Positions 1-8,747 of a DNA stretch of 64,000 nt are shown here, piece by piece. The notes beneath the pieces are model-generated. The model was not told the DNA's origin. It saw only the letters and a program-made list of their open reading frames with translations, and did not search any database. This DNA comes from UBA11524 sp963590165 (lineage in GTDB: Bacteria; Bacillota; Clostridia; Christensenellales; Aristaeellaceae): contig CAVANO010000046.1 of NCBI GenBank assembly GCA_963590165.1, positions 10,289-74,288 of the forward strand, in the 5' to 3' direction. The position numbers and the translations under genes are program-made. Position 1 is the first letter of the stretch. Each line of letters opens with the position of its first letter.

Positions 1-621
1 GCTGCGATGGTCAACGGCGGCGCAAACATTGCCACCTATGGTCTCGGTTCGCCCATGAATCCTGACTATGATGCGGAAACCTTTGCTTCCTATATCCCTG
101 CCCACGATGTGGAGAAGGCAAAGGAGTACCTCGCACAGTCACAGTATCCGGACGGCTGCGAAATCACCCTGTTGTTCATTGATGGCACAATTGCCAACGA
201 TATCGCCGTCGTTGTGCAGAGCCAACTGGCGCAAATCGGCATCACCGTGAACGTTTCCGGCAACATTTTCCCCAACTGGCTGGCTGCCAAGAACGATGAT
301 TCCGCGTGGGAACTGAACCTTTCCGAACTGAGCGGCTTTTATGTGACTGACCTGTGGGAATCTGCCTTCGTGAAGCAGAATGAGGTTTTTGCACCGGATG
401 ATGAGTTGGCGGAACTGCGCAGCGTCATCAGTAGCGCATTGAGCGTCGCGACGAATTCTCAGGAAACCGTGAATGCGGCGCAAAAGTACATCACCGAGAA
501 CGTATATTGCGTGCCGTTGCTGGTGGAGAAGAAATACAATGTGTACAATTCTTCTTTGATTGACAGCATCTGCTATTCCGGCGAGGGCGCCGTGTGTGTG
601 CAGGGTTTCTCCTTCAAGTAA
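1..621 (+). CDS. ABC transporter substrate-binding protein, family 5, C-terminal part (partial)
   Basis: About 206 codons are visible; the 5' end lies outside the window. The text resembles the C-terminal lobe of SBP_bac_5 (oligopeptide/dipeptide/oligosaccharide-binding) proteins: a DVEKAKEYLAQS-type helix followed by a YPDG turn, a strand-rich stretch with an LAQIGITV-like segment, then the closing lobe and a short tail ending in SFK. The protein would bind a ligand outside the membrane and hand it to the DppB/DppC-like permeases encoded directly downstream in the same direction. The ligand could be a peptide or an oligosaccharide. The deacetylase and esterase further along this operon favour a substituted oligosaccharide, but that is inference. 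A hairpin follows the stop and may raise this gene's expression relative to the permeases. Confidence 0.85.
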   Translation, partial: AAMVNGGANIATYGLGSPMNPDYDAETFASYIPAHDVEKAKEYLAQSQYPDGCEITLLFIDGTIANDIAVVVQSQLAQIGITVNVSGNIFPNWLAAKNDDSAWELNLSELSGFYVTDLWESAFVKQNEVFAPDDELAELRSVISSALSVATNSQETVNAAQKYITENVYCVPLLVEKKYNVYNSSLIDSICYSGEGAVCVQGFSFK

Positions 622-641
622 TCAGTTTTGAGCCTCCCCAA

Positions 642-670
642 GGGGCTGCTGCAGGTCGTGCAACAGCCCC
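642..670 (+). terminator. Intercistronic hairpin after the binding-protein gene
   Basis: A 12-base arm GGGGCTGCTGCA pairs with TGCAACAGCCCC (one mismatch) around a 5-base loop, followed by GTCTTCCTTTT. It sits between the binding-protein stop and the permease start. Such hairpins commonly protect or partly terminate transcripts so that the binding protein is made in excess. The T-tract is interrupted, so partial termination or 3'-end stabilisation is more likely than a full stop. Confidence 0.55.
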
Positions 671-707
671 GTCTTCCTTTTATGACACGGCAATGAAAGG
701 CGAGCCT

Positions 708-1643
708 ATGTGGAGATATATCCTGAAGCGCCTGGCGATGATGGCATTTGTGGTGCTGGGCGTGGCAATCGTGATTTTTTCGATTATGTATTTCATTCCC
801 GGCGACCCGGCGCAAATTATCCTCGGTTCCACCGCCACAAAGGAGCAGGTGGCGGCGCTGTCCCATGAGATGGGACTCGATCAGCCGTATCTTGTTCAAC
901 TGGGCAAATATCTGTCCGACACGTTCCTGCATCTGGACTTCGGTACGTCCTATCAATCGAAGCTTGCGGTAGGTACAGAACTGCTGGAGCGCTTCCCGCG
1001 TACACTGATCATTGCTGCATTCTCTATTCTGCTGACGGCGCTCATCGGTATTCCGCTGGGCATTGTTGCTGCAACGCATCAGGGAAAATGGCCGGATTAC
1101 ACGGCGATTGTCATTTCCATGGTAGGCATTTCGCTGCCCGGCTTCTGGCTGGCATATATCCTGATTAACTGGCTTTGCGTGCAGCTGCGCATTCTGCCCG
1201 CCTTCGGTGTCGCCTCATGGAAGAATTACGTGATACCGATTGTATCCAACTCGGTTGTCGGCATTTCGATGATTGCAAGGCAGTGCCGCGTAGACGTGCT
1301 GGAGGTCATCCGTTCCGACTACGTAACGACCGCGCGCGCAAAGGGTGTCAGCAACCGCAACACCATCTTCAAGCATGTAATGCCGAATGCGTTGATTCCG
1401 CTGATTACATCGCTTGGTGCGACATTTGCCAATTCGCTTGGCGGCACAGTCGTCACCGAAACGATTTTCATGATTCCCGGCATCGGGCTGTACATGACAA
1501 ACGCCATCGGTAGCCTTGATTATCCGGCGGTTCGCGGCGGCGTGGTCGTGATTGCGATTGCGTTCAGTTTCGTGATGCTGCTTGTTGACTTGATTTATGC
1601 CTTTGTTGATCCGCGCATCAAGGCGCAGTATACAGGCAAGTAA
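708..1643 (+). CDS. dppB: DppB-type ABC transporter permease
   Basis: Encodes 311 residues. The start at 708 (MWRYILKRL) is preferred over upstream in-frame codons because an AAAGG ribosome site lies just before it and the protein then begins with the usual cytoplasmic RR/KR segment plus first membrane helix. Family hallmarks are visible: an N-terminal helix followed by the IIFSIMYFIPGDPA stretch, a long external loop, and the binding-protein-dependent permease signature around VEVIRSDYVTTARAKG with the EAA-loop-like continuation. The C-terminus LVDLIYAFVDPRIK is typical of this family. It forms the membrane channel with the DppC homologue next door, driven by the two ATPases downstream. The gene follows the binding-protein gene by about 85 bases. 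Confidence 0.93.
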   Translation: MWRYILKRLAMMAFVVLGVAIVIFSIMYFIPGDPAQIILGSTATKEQVAALSHEMGLDQPYLVQLGKYLSDTFLHLDFGTSYQSKLAVGTELLERFPRTLIIAAFSILLTALIGIPLGIVAATHQGKWPDYTAIVISMVGISLPGFWLAYILINWLCVQLRILPAFGVASWKNYVIPIVSNSVVGISMIARQCRVDVLEVIRSDYVTTARAKGVSNRNTIFKHVMPNALIPLITSLGATFANSLGGTVVTETIFMIPGIGLYMTNAIGSLDYPAVRGGVVVIAIAFSFVMLLVDLIYAFVDPRIKAQYTGK

Positions 1644-1656
1644 GGAGGCGGAGAAA

Positions 1657-2517
1657 ATGAATCAGACGAAGGTCAGGAAAACCAGTCAGGGACTGGAGGT
1701 TTTCAAACGGTTCATGAAAAATCCCCTTTCCGTCATCGGCATGACGATCTTTGTGATTTTCGTGGTGCTGGCACTGCTTGCTCCCTATATCTGCAAATAT
1801 GATTATGCGACCATGTCTACCGAAACCTTTCAGGCACCCTCTGCGGAGCACCTCTTCGGCACGGACAAGTTCGGACGCGACCTGTTCAGCCGAATCCTCT
1901 ACGGCGGACGATATTCCATCTTCATGGGTATTGCCGCGACCATCATCGGCACGGTCATCGGGCTTGTGCTGGGTGCGATTGCTGGATTTTTCGGGCAGAC
2001 GGCAGACAACATCGTCATGCGCATTCTCGATGTCATACAGGCAATCCCTGGCATCCTGCTGGCAATGGTCATTTCAACCGCCCTTGGACCCGGCGTGGTG
2101 AATACCATCATCGCACTGTCCATTGCCGGCATTCCCGGCACGGCGCGCATGCTGCGCAGTTTGATTCTGCAGATCCGCAACTGCGATTATATCGAGGCGG
2201 CAAGTTCTATCAATTGCTCCAATGTCCGCATCATTTTCAAGCACATCCTGCCCAACACGTTCGGCCCGATTCTGGTTGGCTGTACGATGGGGATTGGCGG
2301 CACGATCATGCAGGCGGCTTCGCTGTCCTTCCTTGGGCTTGGCATTCAGGCGCCGATTCCGGAGTGGGGTGCGCTGCTGAATGAAGGCAAGAATTACTTT
2401 ACGCTGTACCCCTATTTGCTGATTTATCCCGGCCTTGCCATCGGCATCCTGAGCTTTGCAACCTGCACCATGGGCGACGGGCTGCGCGATGCGATGGATC
2501 CGAGGCTGAAGAAGTAA
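1657..2517 (+). CDS. dppC: DppC-type ABC transporter permease
   Basis: Encodes 286 residues. The start at 1657 follows a TAAGGAGGCG ribosome site that overlaps the stop of the upstream permease. The protein has the N-terminal OppC/DppC segment (cytoplasmic stretch, first helix, KYDYATMSTE loop), the HLFGTDKFGRDLFSRILYG motif characteristic of DppC/OppC, and the permease signature with the EAA loop near DYIEAASSINCSNVRIIFKH. The C-terminus GDGLRDAMDPRLKK is the standard family ending. It is the second half of the membrane channel for the importer at 1-4471. Confidence 0.94.
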   Translation: MNQTKVRKTSQGLEVFKRFMKNPLSVIGMTIFVIFVVLALLAPYICKYDYATMSTETFQAPSAEHLFGTDKFGRDLFSRILYGGRYSIFMGIAATIIGTVIGLVLGAIAGFFGQTADNIVMRILDVIQAIPGILLAMVISTALGPGVVNTIIALSIAGIPGTARMLRSLILQIRNCDYIEAASSINCSNVRIIFKHILPNTFGPILVGCTMGIGGTIMQAASLSFLGLGIQAPIPEWGALLNEGKNYFTLYPYLLIYPGLAIGILSFATCTMGDGLRDAMDPRLKK

Positions 2518-2532
2518 GAAGGTGTGAAAGAA

Positions 2533-3510
2533 ATGGACAATCAGGCGCACTTCCTTGAGGTTAAGGATTTGACGGTGTATTACACGGTCAGCAAAGTTGA
2601 CACGAAGGCAGTCAATCATGTTTCTTTCACGCTGGAGAAGGGTGAAACGCTGGGTTTAGTCGGCGAAACAGGAGCTGGCAAGACAACCATCGCCAAAGCA
2701 ATTCTCGGCATTCTGCCCCAGCCACCTGCACGGGTGATTGGCGGCAGCATCTGCTTTGAGGGTAAGACGCTGACGAAACTGCCGGAGAGCGAGATGCTGA
2801 AAATCCGCGGCGACAAGATTGCTATGATTTTCCAGGATCCGATGACAGCGCTGAATCCCGTCATTCGCATCGGCGACCAAATCAGCGAGGTCATCAGCCT
2901 GCATGAAAGCTGCTCGAAAGCAGAAGCACGGAAAAAGGCGGAAGAAATGCTTGAAATGGTCGGCATTCCCGCGGCTCGGTACGAGGAATATCCGCATCAG
3001 TTTTCCGGTGGCATGAAGCAACGCGTTGTTATTGCGATGGCGCTGGCGTGCAGTCCGGATTTGCTCTTGGCGGATGAGCCGACAACAGCGTTGGACGTGA
3101 CCATTCAGGCGCAAGTGCTGGATATGATTACAGCGCTGAAGAACAAGAACAACACCGCCATGATTCTTATCACGCATGATTTGGGCGTTGTGGCACAGAC
3201 GTGTGACAAGGTGGCTGTGGTGTATGCCGGCGAAATCATCGAAAGCGGTTCGCTGGCAGACATTTTCGATCATCCGACGCACCCGTACACCATCGGGCTT
3301 TTCGGCGCGATTCCGGCGCTCGACGGGGAGGATGAATGGCTACACCCGATTGAGGGTCTGCCGCCGGATCCGACAAAGCTGCCTGAAGGCTGTGCTTTCT
3401 CGCCGAGATGTCCGCATGCCTGCGATGCATGCAAACATGGCAAAATGCCGAATAATGAAATTGCTCCCGGTCACTTCTGCCGGTGCCTGAGAGCAGGGAA
3501 GGAGTCCTGA
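2533..3510 (+). CDS. dppD: DppD-type ABC transporter ATP-binding protein
   Basis: Encodes 325 residues from ATG 2533, supported by GAAGGTG upstream; a GTG nine bases earlier is a weaker alternative. Walker A is GETGAGKT, the Q-loop lies in IFQDPMTALNP, the ABC signature is FSGGMKQR, and Walker B is LLLADEPTTALDVT followed by the switch histidine in ITHDLG. The C-terminal oligopeptide-transporter domain carries the cysteine-rich GCAFSPRCPHAC motif that binds an iron-sulphur cluster in relatives. It powers import together with DppF; the two ATPase genes are separated by one base. Confidence 0.95.
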   Translation: MDNQAHFLEVKDLTVYYTVSKVDTKAVNHVSFTLEKGETLGLVGETGAGKTTIAKAILGILPQPPARVIGGSICFEGKTLTKLPESEMLKIRGDKIAMIFQDPMTALNPVIRIGDQISEVISLHESCSKAEARKKAEEMLEMVGIPAARYEEYPHQFSGGMKQRVVIAMALACSPDLLLADEPTTALDVTIQAQVLDMITALKNKNNTAMILITHDLGVVAQTCDKVAVVYAGEIIESGSLADIFDHPTHPYTIGLFGAIPALDGEDEWLHPIEGLPPDPTKLPEGCAFSPRCPHACDACKHGKMPNNEIAPGHFCRCLRAGKES

Positions 3511-3511
3511 C

Positions 3512-4471
3512 ATGGAAAATCCCTGCATTGAGGTCAAGCATCTCAAAAAATACTTTAAAGTTCGCAATGGCTTTCTCCATGCGACGGACGATGTTTCCTT
3601 CAAAATTGAAAAGGGAAAAACGATGGGCATCGTGGGCGAATCCGGCTGCGGCAAGTCGACATTGGGTCGTACCATCATCCACATGCATGAGCCGACAGAA
3701 GGTCAGATTTTCTACAACGGAAAAGACGTGACGCACATCGGCAGGCACGAGATGAAAGAACTGCGCACGCATATGCAGATTGTTTTTCAGGATCCGTATT
3801 CGTCGCTGAATCCGCGCCAGACGGTCGAGCAGACGATTCGTGAGCCGTTGCTGCTGACGAGAAAGTACACCAAATCGCAAATCGACGAGGAAGTCACGAA
3901 GCTGATGGCACTCTGCGGCATTGAGGAACGTCTTCGGCTTGCTTATCCGCATGAGATGGATGGCGGACGTCGCCAGCGTGTCGGCATTGCGCGTGCCCTT
4001 TCGCTCAATCCGGATTTTATCGTCTGCGATGAGCCGGTTTCGGCGCTGGACGTGTCGATTCAGGCGCAGGTGCTCAACCTCCTCAAGGAACTGCAGCAAA
4101 AACGCGGGTTGACGTACATGTTTGTGACGCATGATCTCAGTGTCGTCCGGCATATTTCGTCCAGCATCGGCGTGATGTATCTGGGACAGATGGTGGAAAC
4201 AAGCGAGAGCAAGGAACTGTTTGTGAAGCCGCTGCACCCGTACACGAAGGCGCTGCTGTCTGCCATCCCATCGACGGACATTCATCATCCGCGTCAGCGT
4301 ATCATCCTGAAGGGCGAAATCACATCGCCCATCAACCCAAAGCCCGGCTGCCGCTTTGCTGCGCGCTGCCCGTATGCAACGCCTGCTTGCAGTGAGCCGC
4401 AGCAGTTGGAAGAAGTGCTGCCCGGACACTTTGTCGCCTGCCATCGTTGCAAGGAATTGAATAACCTGTAA
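3512..4471 (+). CDS. dppF: DppF-type ABC transporter ATP-binding protein
   Basis: Encodes 319 residues, with a GGAAGGAG ribosome site inside the 3' end of dppD. Walker A is GESGCGKST, the Q-loop lies in VFQDPYSSLNP, and Walker B is FIVCDEPVSALDVS with the switch His in VTHDLS. The signature helix reads MDGGRRQRVGIARAL instead of the canonical LSGGQ; this DGGRRQR form is seen in a clade of DppF/AppF proteins, so it is not evidence of inactivity. The C-terminal GCRFAARCPYATPAC segment is the family's cysteine motif. It pairs with DppD as a heterodimeric motor. Confidence 0.95.
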   Translation: MENPCIEVKHLKKYFKVRNGFLHATDDVSFKIEKGKTMGIVGESGCGKSTLGRTIIHMHEPTEGQIFYNGKDVTHIGRHEMKELRTHMQIVFQDPYSSLNPRQTVEQTIREPLLLTRKYTKSQIDEEVTKLMALCGIEERLRLAYPHEMDGGRRQRVGIARALSLNPDFIVCDEPVSALDVSIQAQVLNLLKELQQKRGLTYMFVTHDLSVVRHISSSIGVMYLGQMVETSESKELFVKPLHPYTKALLSAIPSTDIHHPRQRIILKGEITSPINPKPGCRFAARCPYATPACSEPQQLEEVLPGHFVACHRCKELNNL

Positions 4472-4483
4472 GGAGAAATTGCT

Positions 4484-5386
4484 ATGAAGAAGATGATTAT
4501 CCGAGCGGACGATGTCGGCTATACGAAAATCCATAATCTCGGCACGTGGGAGACGATTGACCATGGCATGGTGACCGCCGCAGACGTGATGTTGGAATCA
4601 CCCGGCACGGAGGATGCACTGGAATATCTGAAGCAGCGGCCGTGGATTTCTCTGGGGTGGCATACGCATTTCTGGTGCAGCCCTGTCCTGCCGGCGGCAC
4701 AGGTGAAATCGCTGGTTATCCCCGGCACAAACCGCTTCCGGCATGATATTCACATCGCCGATGACATTGATGAAGACGAACTGTATGCGGAAATGCAAGC
4801 GCAAATCCGTCGATGCGTTTTGATTGCCGGTCGTGCACCTGATACAACGAATATCGGTCAAAATGAAACCGTGTTCAATCGGGTGCAGAAGAGAGTCTGC
4901 GATGAATACGGCATTGCCTATCAATTTGCGCGGAAGGAAGGGCGAGGTGCCGTCGACAAGCCGCTGGACAAGTGGGCGCATCTGAATATTTTTGTTCCTT
5001 CTCCTGTGAATGCCTATGGGGCGCTGGAAACGGATTCCATCTCGGCACAGTTTGAAAACTATGACCCGGTAAAGTATTACACGGAGGATCCGGATCATCT
5101 GCTTGATTTGCCGGACGACTGCATTGTCGAGCAAAGCTGGCATCCCGGCTATGTGGACTTTTTCGTATATAAGGAAGGCGAACAATCGCCCCGAGCCAAG
5201 CTGTTTACCGCCATCCGCACGCAAGATGTTGCTGCGCTGACATCGCCTGTGCTGCGCGAATGGGTGAAGGCGCATAGGATTGAGCTTGTGAACTTCCGCG
5301 ATGCACTGTATGGCACGCACGAATATCAGAATCATCTGCGGTGTACGGACAGCGACCTGTATATCGGGACGATTGAAGGCAGGTGA
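4484..5386 (+). CDS. ChbG/YdjC-family carbohydrate deacetylase
   Basis: Encodes 300 residues, start 4484 with a TAAGGAG ribosome site 12 bases after dppF. The N-terminus MKKMIIRADDVGYT contains the ADD metal/catalytic motif of the YdjC/ChbG family. It is followed by the SLGWHTHFW histidine motif and a late EQSWHPGYVD motif, all expected for metal-dependent deacetylases that remove N-acetyl (or O-acetyl) groups from short oligosaccharides in the cytoplasm. No signal peptide is present. Co-transcription with a Dpp-type importer suggests it acts on the imported molecule, as ChbG does for chitobiose in Escherichia coli. The precise acyl-sugar is unknown. Confidence 0.85.
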   Translation: MKKMIIRADDVGYTKIHNLGTWETIDHGMVTAADVMLESPGTEDALEYLKQRPWISLGWHTHFWCSPVLPAAQVKSLVIPGTNRFRHDIHIADDIDEDELYAEMQAQIRRCVLIAGRAPDTTNIGQNETVFNRVQKRVCDEYGIAYQFARKEGRGAVDKPLDKWAHLNIFVPSPVNAYGALETDSISAQFENYDPVKYYTEDPDHLLDLPDDCIVEQSWHPGYVDFFVYKEGEQSPRAKLFTAIRTQDVAALTSPVLREWVKAHRIELVNFRDALYGTHEYQNHLRCTDSDLYIGTIEGR

Positions 5387-5394
5387 AGCAAAGA

Positions 5395-7101
5395 ATGCCG
5401 TATTACAACAAAGACTACACCTATCCGGATATGTACCTCTGGCAGGATGAAACGTACCGCGGATGCATGAATGCTGCCGGACCGTTGTTCCTGAAGCTGC
5501 AGGAACTCCTGGAAAAGGAGAAGCGTACGGATCATTTCCCGGAACGGACAGATTTCATGACAGATGCGGTCAACCACATGCCGTATTTCCCTGATTACGT
5601 GAAGGAATGGGAAGAGAAGGGCATGTATTTTTCCTGCGCCGGCATGATGGGGGAGGTAATGGCACCGCGTGCGGTTAAGGAACATCAGGTAAAGGACGCG
5701 GCGGTACTGTATATTCCCTATGCCGCATCGAATGACCCAAAGCAAGGCATGAACCTCATCGCAGATAACGCCGAATTGCTGGAGCAGGCTGCAAAGGATA
5801 ATATCCTCGTGCAATTTGCAGACTGCATGGCAAGCTTCCACGGCGCGATGATAGAAAAGGTGATTGAATCTCAGGGCACCTTCCGCATTCAATACAAACC
5901 AATTTTGCTGGATATCAGCGCGCTGATCCGCCATAACTTGACGCTGGCGGATGTGCCGGGTTTGCATTTGTCAGACTGGCAGGAACCGTTCCTGTTCGCC
6001 GGACGGATGGTCGTTGATATCACGGACAAGCTGGAGATGAAGCAAGCGCATCAGCACAATATCAGCGAGATTTATCGCCGCGATGAGAAACGCTGGCACT
6101 GGAATTTTGACAGGCATATCCGTACCATGGCGGCAAAGCGGCAGGCGGAAAGCATGCACCTTGAGGTGGATTCGCCGGATGCCTATACATCGGAGATGCA
6201 GGCATTTTGGAAGGAACGCGGCATTCGCTATGAGGATCATGACCGTGACGGCGATTGGTATATTACGCTGACACCGACCGGAAAGGCGGATGCGCCGGAT
6301 GAAAAACTGCCGCTGTTTGTTGTCATGAAAGAGCCGCGGACGGCGTGCAGGGCATCGACGCAGACGTCATTCCAGTTTTACTATGACTTCATCGAGCTGT
6401 GTGCGCAGGGGCAGTTCATGATGCTGTTCTTTGCGCTGGAAACGCCGGAGGACAACGATGAGGTGCTGCCGGGTATCATAGAGCGTGTATGTGAACAGTA
6501 TCCTGTTGACCCGACCAGAATCTACCTAACCGGGCAGAGCCATAACGGGCATTACGCGCTGGAGTTCTATCGCCGTCATCCGAAGTTGATTGCTGCCTGT
6601 GCGCAGTTGTGCGACCCTGTCGGCCTGCAGTCGGGCGCAGTCATCGATTACTATCTGTCCCGCGCGGATGAGCTGATTGAATCATTCCGTCAATATACCT
6701 ATCCGGACATTGTCGTGAATGGCAGTTTGGAAAATTCGTATCGCAAGACGGATCGCAGCGCGGAAAAAGCGGCGGAGGATGTTCGGTATTTCCGGAATCG
6801 CATGGCGGCATGGAAATTGCATCCGTATACGGAGGAGGAAATCCTCGATGCGCAGCATTCACACGATTATGCAACGCGCATGAATGGCGTTCCTGCCGAC
6901 CGGACGGAAGTGCGGTTCCTCATGGGTGACGAGGTGTATATTTCGGACTATTTTACGCAGGACGGCACGAACACGTTCCGCTACGCCTCCATTGAGAATA
7001 CGCCGCACATGATTATGCCGCAGATGGCGGAGCTTTCGTGGGAATTCTGCCGACGATTTGCCAGAAACCGTGAAACGGGCGAAAGCATTGTGCGCTATTA
7101 A
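5395..7101 (+). CDS. Cytoplasmic alpha/beta-hydrolase esterase (PHB-depolymerase/feruloyl esterase-like)
   Basis: Encodes 568 residues. ATG 5395 is chosen because AGGTGA, overlapping the upstream stop, is a good anti-16S match eight bases before it; a GTG at 5383 is possible. There is no signal peptide. The first ~250 residues are not recognised. From about residue 290 an alpha/beta-hydrolase fold is visible: a strand followed by FALETPEDND, then ERVCEQYPVDPTRIYLTGQSHNG, in which Ser of G-Q-S-H-N-G is the likely nucleophile. A late His in NTPHMIMPQ may complete the triad. The place at the end of the importer/deacetylase operon suggests it strips ester-linked acyl groups from imported oligosaccharides. 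That substrate is inference. Confidence 0.7.
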   Translation: MPYYNKDYTYPDMYLWQDETYRGCMNAAGPLFLKLQELLEKEKRTDHFPERTDFMTDAVNHMPYFPDYVKEWEEKGMYFSCAGMMGEVMAPRAVKEHQVKDAAVLYIPYAASNDPKQGMNLIADNAELLEQAAKDNILVQFADCMASFHGAMIEKVIESQGTFRIQYKPILLDISALIRHNLTLADVPGLHLSDWQEPFLFAGRMVVDITDKLEMKQAHQHNISEIYRRDEKRWHWNFDRHIRTMAAKRQAESMHLEVDSPDAYTSEMQAFWKERGIRYEDHDRDGDWYITLTPTGKADAPDEKLPLFVVMKEPRTACRASTQTSFQFYYDFIELCAQGQFMMLFFALETPEDNDEVLPGIIERVCEQYPVDPTRIYLTGQSHNGHYALEFYRRHPKLIAACAQLCDPVGLQSGAVIDYYLSRADELIESFRQYTYPDIVVNGSLENSYRKTDRSAEKAAEDVRYFRNRMAAWKLHPYTEEEILDAQHSHDYATRMNGVPADRTEVRFLMGDEVYISDYFTQDGTNTFRYASIENTPHMIMPQMAELSWEFCRRFARNRETGESIVRY

Positions 7102-7159
7102 AATCATTCGGATTAGTGGCTAAATTGCGCGGCGTTTTCAGAAAGTTTGCGCTTGCATG

Positions 7160-7188
7160 TTGACAGAAAGTATGATTTGTGTTTTAAT
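7160..7188 (+). promoter_or_regulatory. Promoter for the TetR gene
   Basis: TTGACA at 7160-7165 and TTTAAT at 7183-7188 are separated by 17 bases, a near-consensus sigma-A promoter 34 bases before the regulator's ATG. An 8-base direct repeat CAGAAAGT occurs at 7139 and 7164, the second overlapping the -35, and could mark regulator contact. Confidence 0.6.
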
Positions 7189-7221
7189 TCATGTGTTAGA
7201 ATCATGAACAGGAGAAGGACG

Positions 7222-7965
7222 ATGGCTGTTGATCAATTTCTTCCGAGAGAGCTGAAGTCCCTGGAAACGCAGCGGAAAATACTGGACGCGTCAGAAGAAA
7301 TGCTCGCCCAGTATGATTTCAAATACCTGACTGTCAGAAACATCTGCCAAACCGCGGGCGCAGCATCGGGCTCTTTTTACCATCATTTCGGCACGAAGGA
7401 AAACGTGCTGATTCACTGCGGCAAGCGGCTTTTCCACCGTAATTTGCGCAATAATCCCTGCCCGCCGGAAATCGACCGGGGTGACTATCTGCATCAGGCG
7501 ATGTGGTACGGCATTGTGCTTGCCTGCTTCTGCGAAACGCTGGGCAAGGAGTATGTCCGCACGATCTATCTTAGCGGCGAAAATGCCGCAGACCTTTTTG
7601 CTGAGCTGTACGACAGTTACCTGTTTCCAGTGCTGGATTATGCAATGGCGAACGGGTATATTCAGAATCACTTCAAGACGCCCATGGACGATGAAAAGGT
7701 GCTGAAAAACCTCAAGAAGGATATTCTTATCGTGACACGCGGCACGGTGTTGTATTGGTGCTGCAGCAAGGAAGAGGAACTTGTGGAGCCGTTCTATGTC
7801 ACGATGGAGCACATGCTCTACCGCGTTGTGACCGGTACGCGCTCGGAAAAGCGTCCTGCAAACTATATCGGCCGCACGATGCTTGCGGATGCAGGGTATA
7901 TCGACCGCCTGCATATGATGGGTTTCGCGGAATATGTTCGCTGCAAGAAAAACGGTGAAGTGTGA
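7222..7965 (+). CDS. TetR/AcrR-family transcriptional regulator
   Basis: Encodes 247 residues; start 7222 follows AGGAGAAGG, in preference to ATG 7204. The N-terminal helix-turn-helix is clear: RKILDASEEMLAQYDFKYLTVRNICQ, then TAGAASGSFYHHFGTKENVL, the classic TetR recognition-helix layout. The C-terminal ligand domain is not recognised. It is transcribed from its own promoter just after the importer/deacetylase operon and probably controls that operon or the adjacent genes, responding to a small molecule. No clear palindromic operator was found near it. Confidence 0.85.
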   Translation: MAVDQFLPRELKSLETQRKILDASEEMLAQYDFKYLTVRNICQTAGAASGSFYHHFGTKENVLIHCGKRLFHRNLRNNPCPPEIDRGDYLHQAMWYGIVLACFCETLGKEYVRTIYLSGENAADLFAELYDSYLFPVLDYAMANGYIQNHFKTPMDDEKVLKNLKKDILIVTRGTVLYWCCSKEEELVEPFYVTMEHMLYRVVTGTRSEKRPANYIGRTMLADAGYIDRLHMMGFAEYVRCKKNGEV

Positions 7966-8021
7966 ATGACAATGCAATTTAGTTAGGACAATATCACCAA
8001 CCACAGGTCATCTATCGCACT
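7966..8021. other. Short spacer before the ATPase relic
   Basis: This stretch separates the TetR stop from the degraded ATPase sequence. No reading frame or signal was recognised. Confidence 0.3.
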
Positions 8022-8402
8022 TCAGTTTTTCATACAAAGGGTTGAAGAACGCAGCCGGTATTCGATGGCGTCCACGCTTTCCATGTACTTGACAAGGTTT
8101 TCGTCGCTGTTGGCAAGCAGAAATTCCGTAAAGGTCATCGGATCCATCTGCATAAAGCTGACCTTTCCGACCGGAAAGGAAGCCGGCTTCGCCAAGGCAA
8201 TGTCAAGCAGTGAGCCGGCGCACGCGATGTGGTATTGCGGTGCATTCTCGCAGAAATACTTCATGGCATTGATGACCTTCGGGCAATTCTGTACCTCATC
8301 AAAGATGATGAGCGTCTTTTCGGGCACAATCTTCTGGCCGCATGCCAGCATCAGATTTTGCAGAATCCAGTTGACATCCTTGGTCGTCTCAAAAACTGCT
8401 TA
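8022..8402 (-). pseudogene. Decayed AAA-ATPase (DUF4143-type) fragment
   Basis: On the minus strand, residues reading LIIFDEVQNCPKVINAMKYF, then a CAGSLLDIAL stretch and FPVGKVSFMQMDPMTFTEFL, are characteristic of the AAA_14/DUF4143 ATPase family (Walker B and sensor region). The gene is broken at both ends. Upstream, the frame reaches a TAA at about 8400-8402 before any Walker A. Downstream, a one-base shift near 8050-8060 moves the recognisable continuation (AAFFNPLYEKLK) into another frame, which soon ends. The DUF4143 half is absent. It is a relic, not a functional gene. Confidence 0.8.
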
Positions 8403-8420
8403 TATTCGAGCGAGAATATA
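8401..8420. repeat. Inverted repeat TATATTC-N6-GAATATA
   Basis: A perfect 7-base inverted repeat with a 6-base spacer lies at the broken end of the ATPase relic. It could be an operator half of a lost gene or a recombination scar. No gene starts immediately beside it. Confidence 0.3.
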
Positions 8421-8435
8421 TTTTCTAACATCTAT

Positions 8436-8467
8436 GGATCAGGAAATTTTGTTCCTGATCCTTTTTT
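8436..8467 (+). terminator. Rho-independent terminator
   Basis: GGATCAGGAA pairs perfectly with TTCCTGATCC around a six-base loop and is followed by six T residues. It points in the plus direction and ends any transcript coming from the TetR gene about 470 bases upstream, insulating the GH43 gene downstream. From 8468 to 8700 no gene was recognised. Confidence 0.85.
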
Positions 8468-8711
8468 ATGGTCAGCGATGAGTTTCCGCAATGCACGGCG
8501 AATTTTCACTGTCTGCCTTCTAACCAGCCCTTGACGAAATTGCAAAAAAATCGAAGGTTTACTGGAGGTAAATCGAGATTTCTGCAAGCTGCCGAATTGT
8601 GTGGTGTTGCCTTTACTGTGCTCATGTTGTCTATTTTGTCGGTCGATTTTATGATTTACGCGCAAAAATGTTGATTTAGGCAATAAGACGACGCATTTTT
8701 TCCATGCTGTG

Positions 8712-8717
8712 TATAAT
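8712..8717 (+). promoter_or_regulatory. -10 element for the GH43 gene
   Basis: A perfect TATAAT lies 31 bases before the GH43 ATG. No good -35 is present at 17-base spacing, which suggests an activator-dependent promoter. Confidence 0.45.
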
Positions 8718-8747
8718 GTAAACTGACGGGGGAGGAGGAACAGTATC

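Noticed and set aside
7139..7171. 8-base direct repeat CAGAAAGT near the first TetR promoter
   Set aside because: TetR dimers normally bind inverted repeats, and an 8-mer direct repeat in this base composition can arise by chance.
8468..8700. Short open frames between the terminator and the GH43 promoter
   Set aside because: They are under 110 codons, overlap on both strands, lack ribosome sites and resemble nothing I know.
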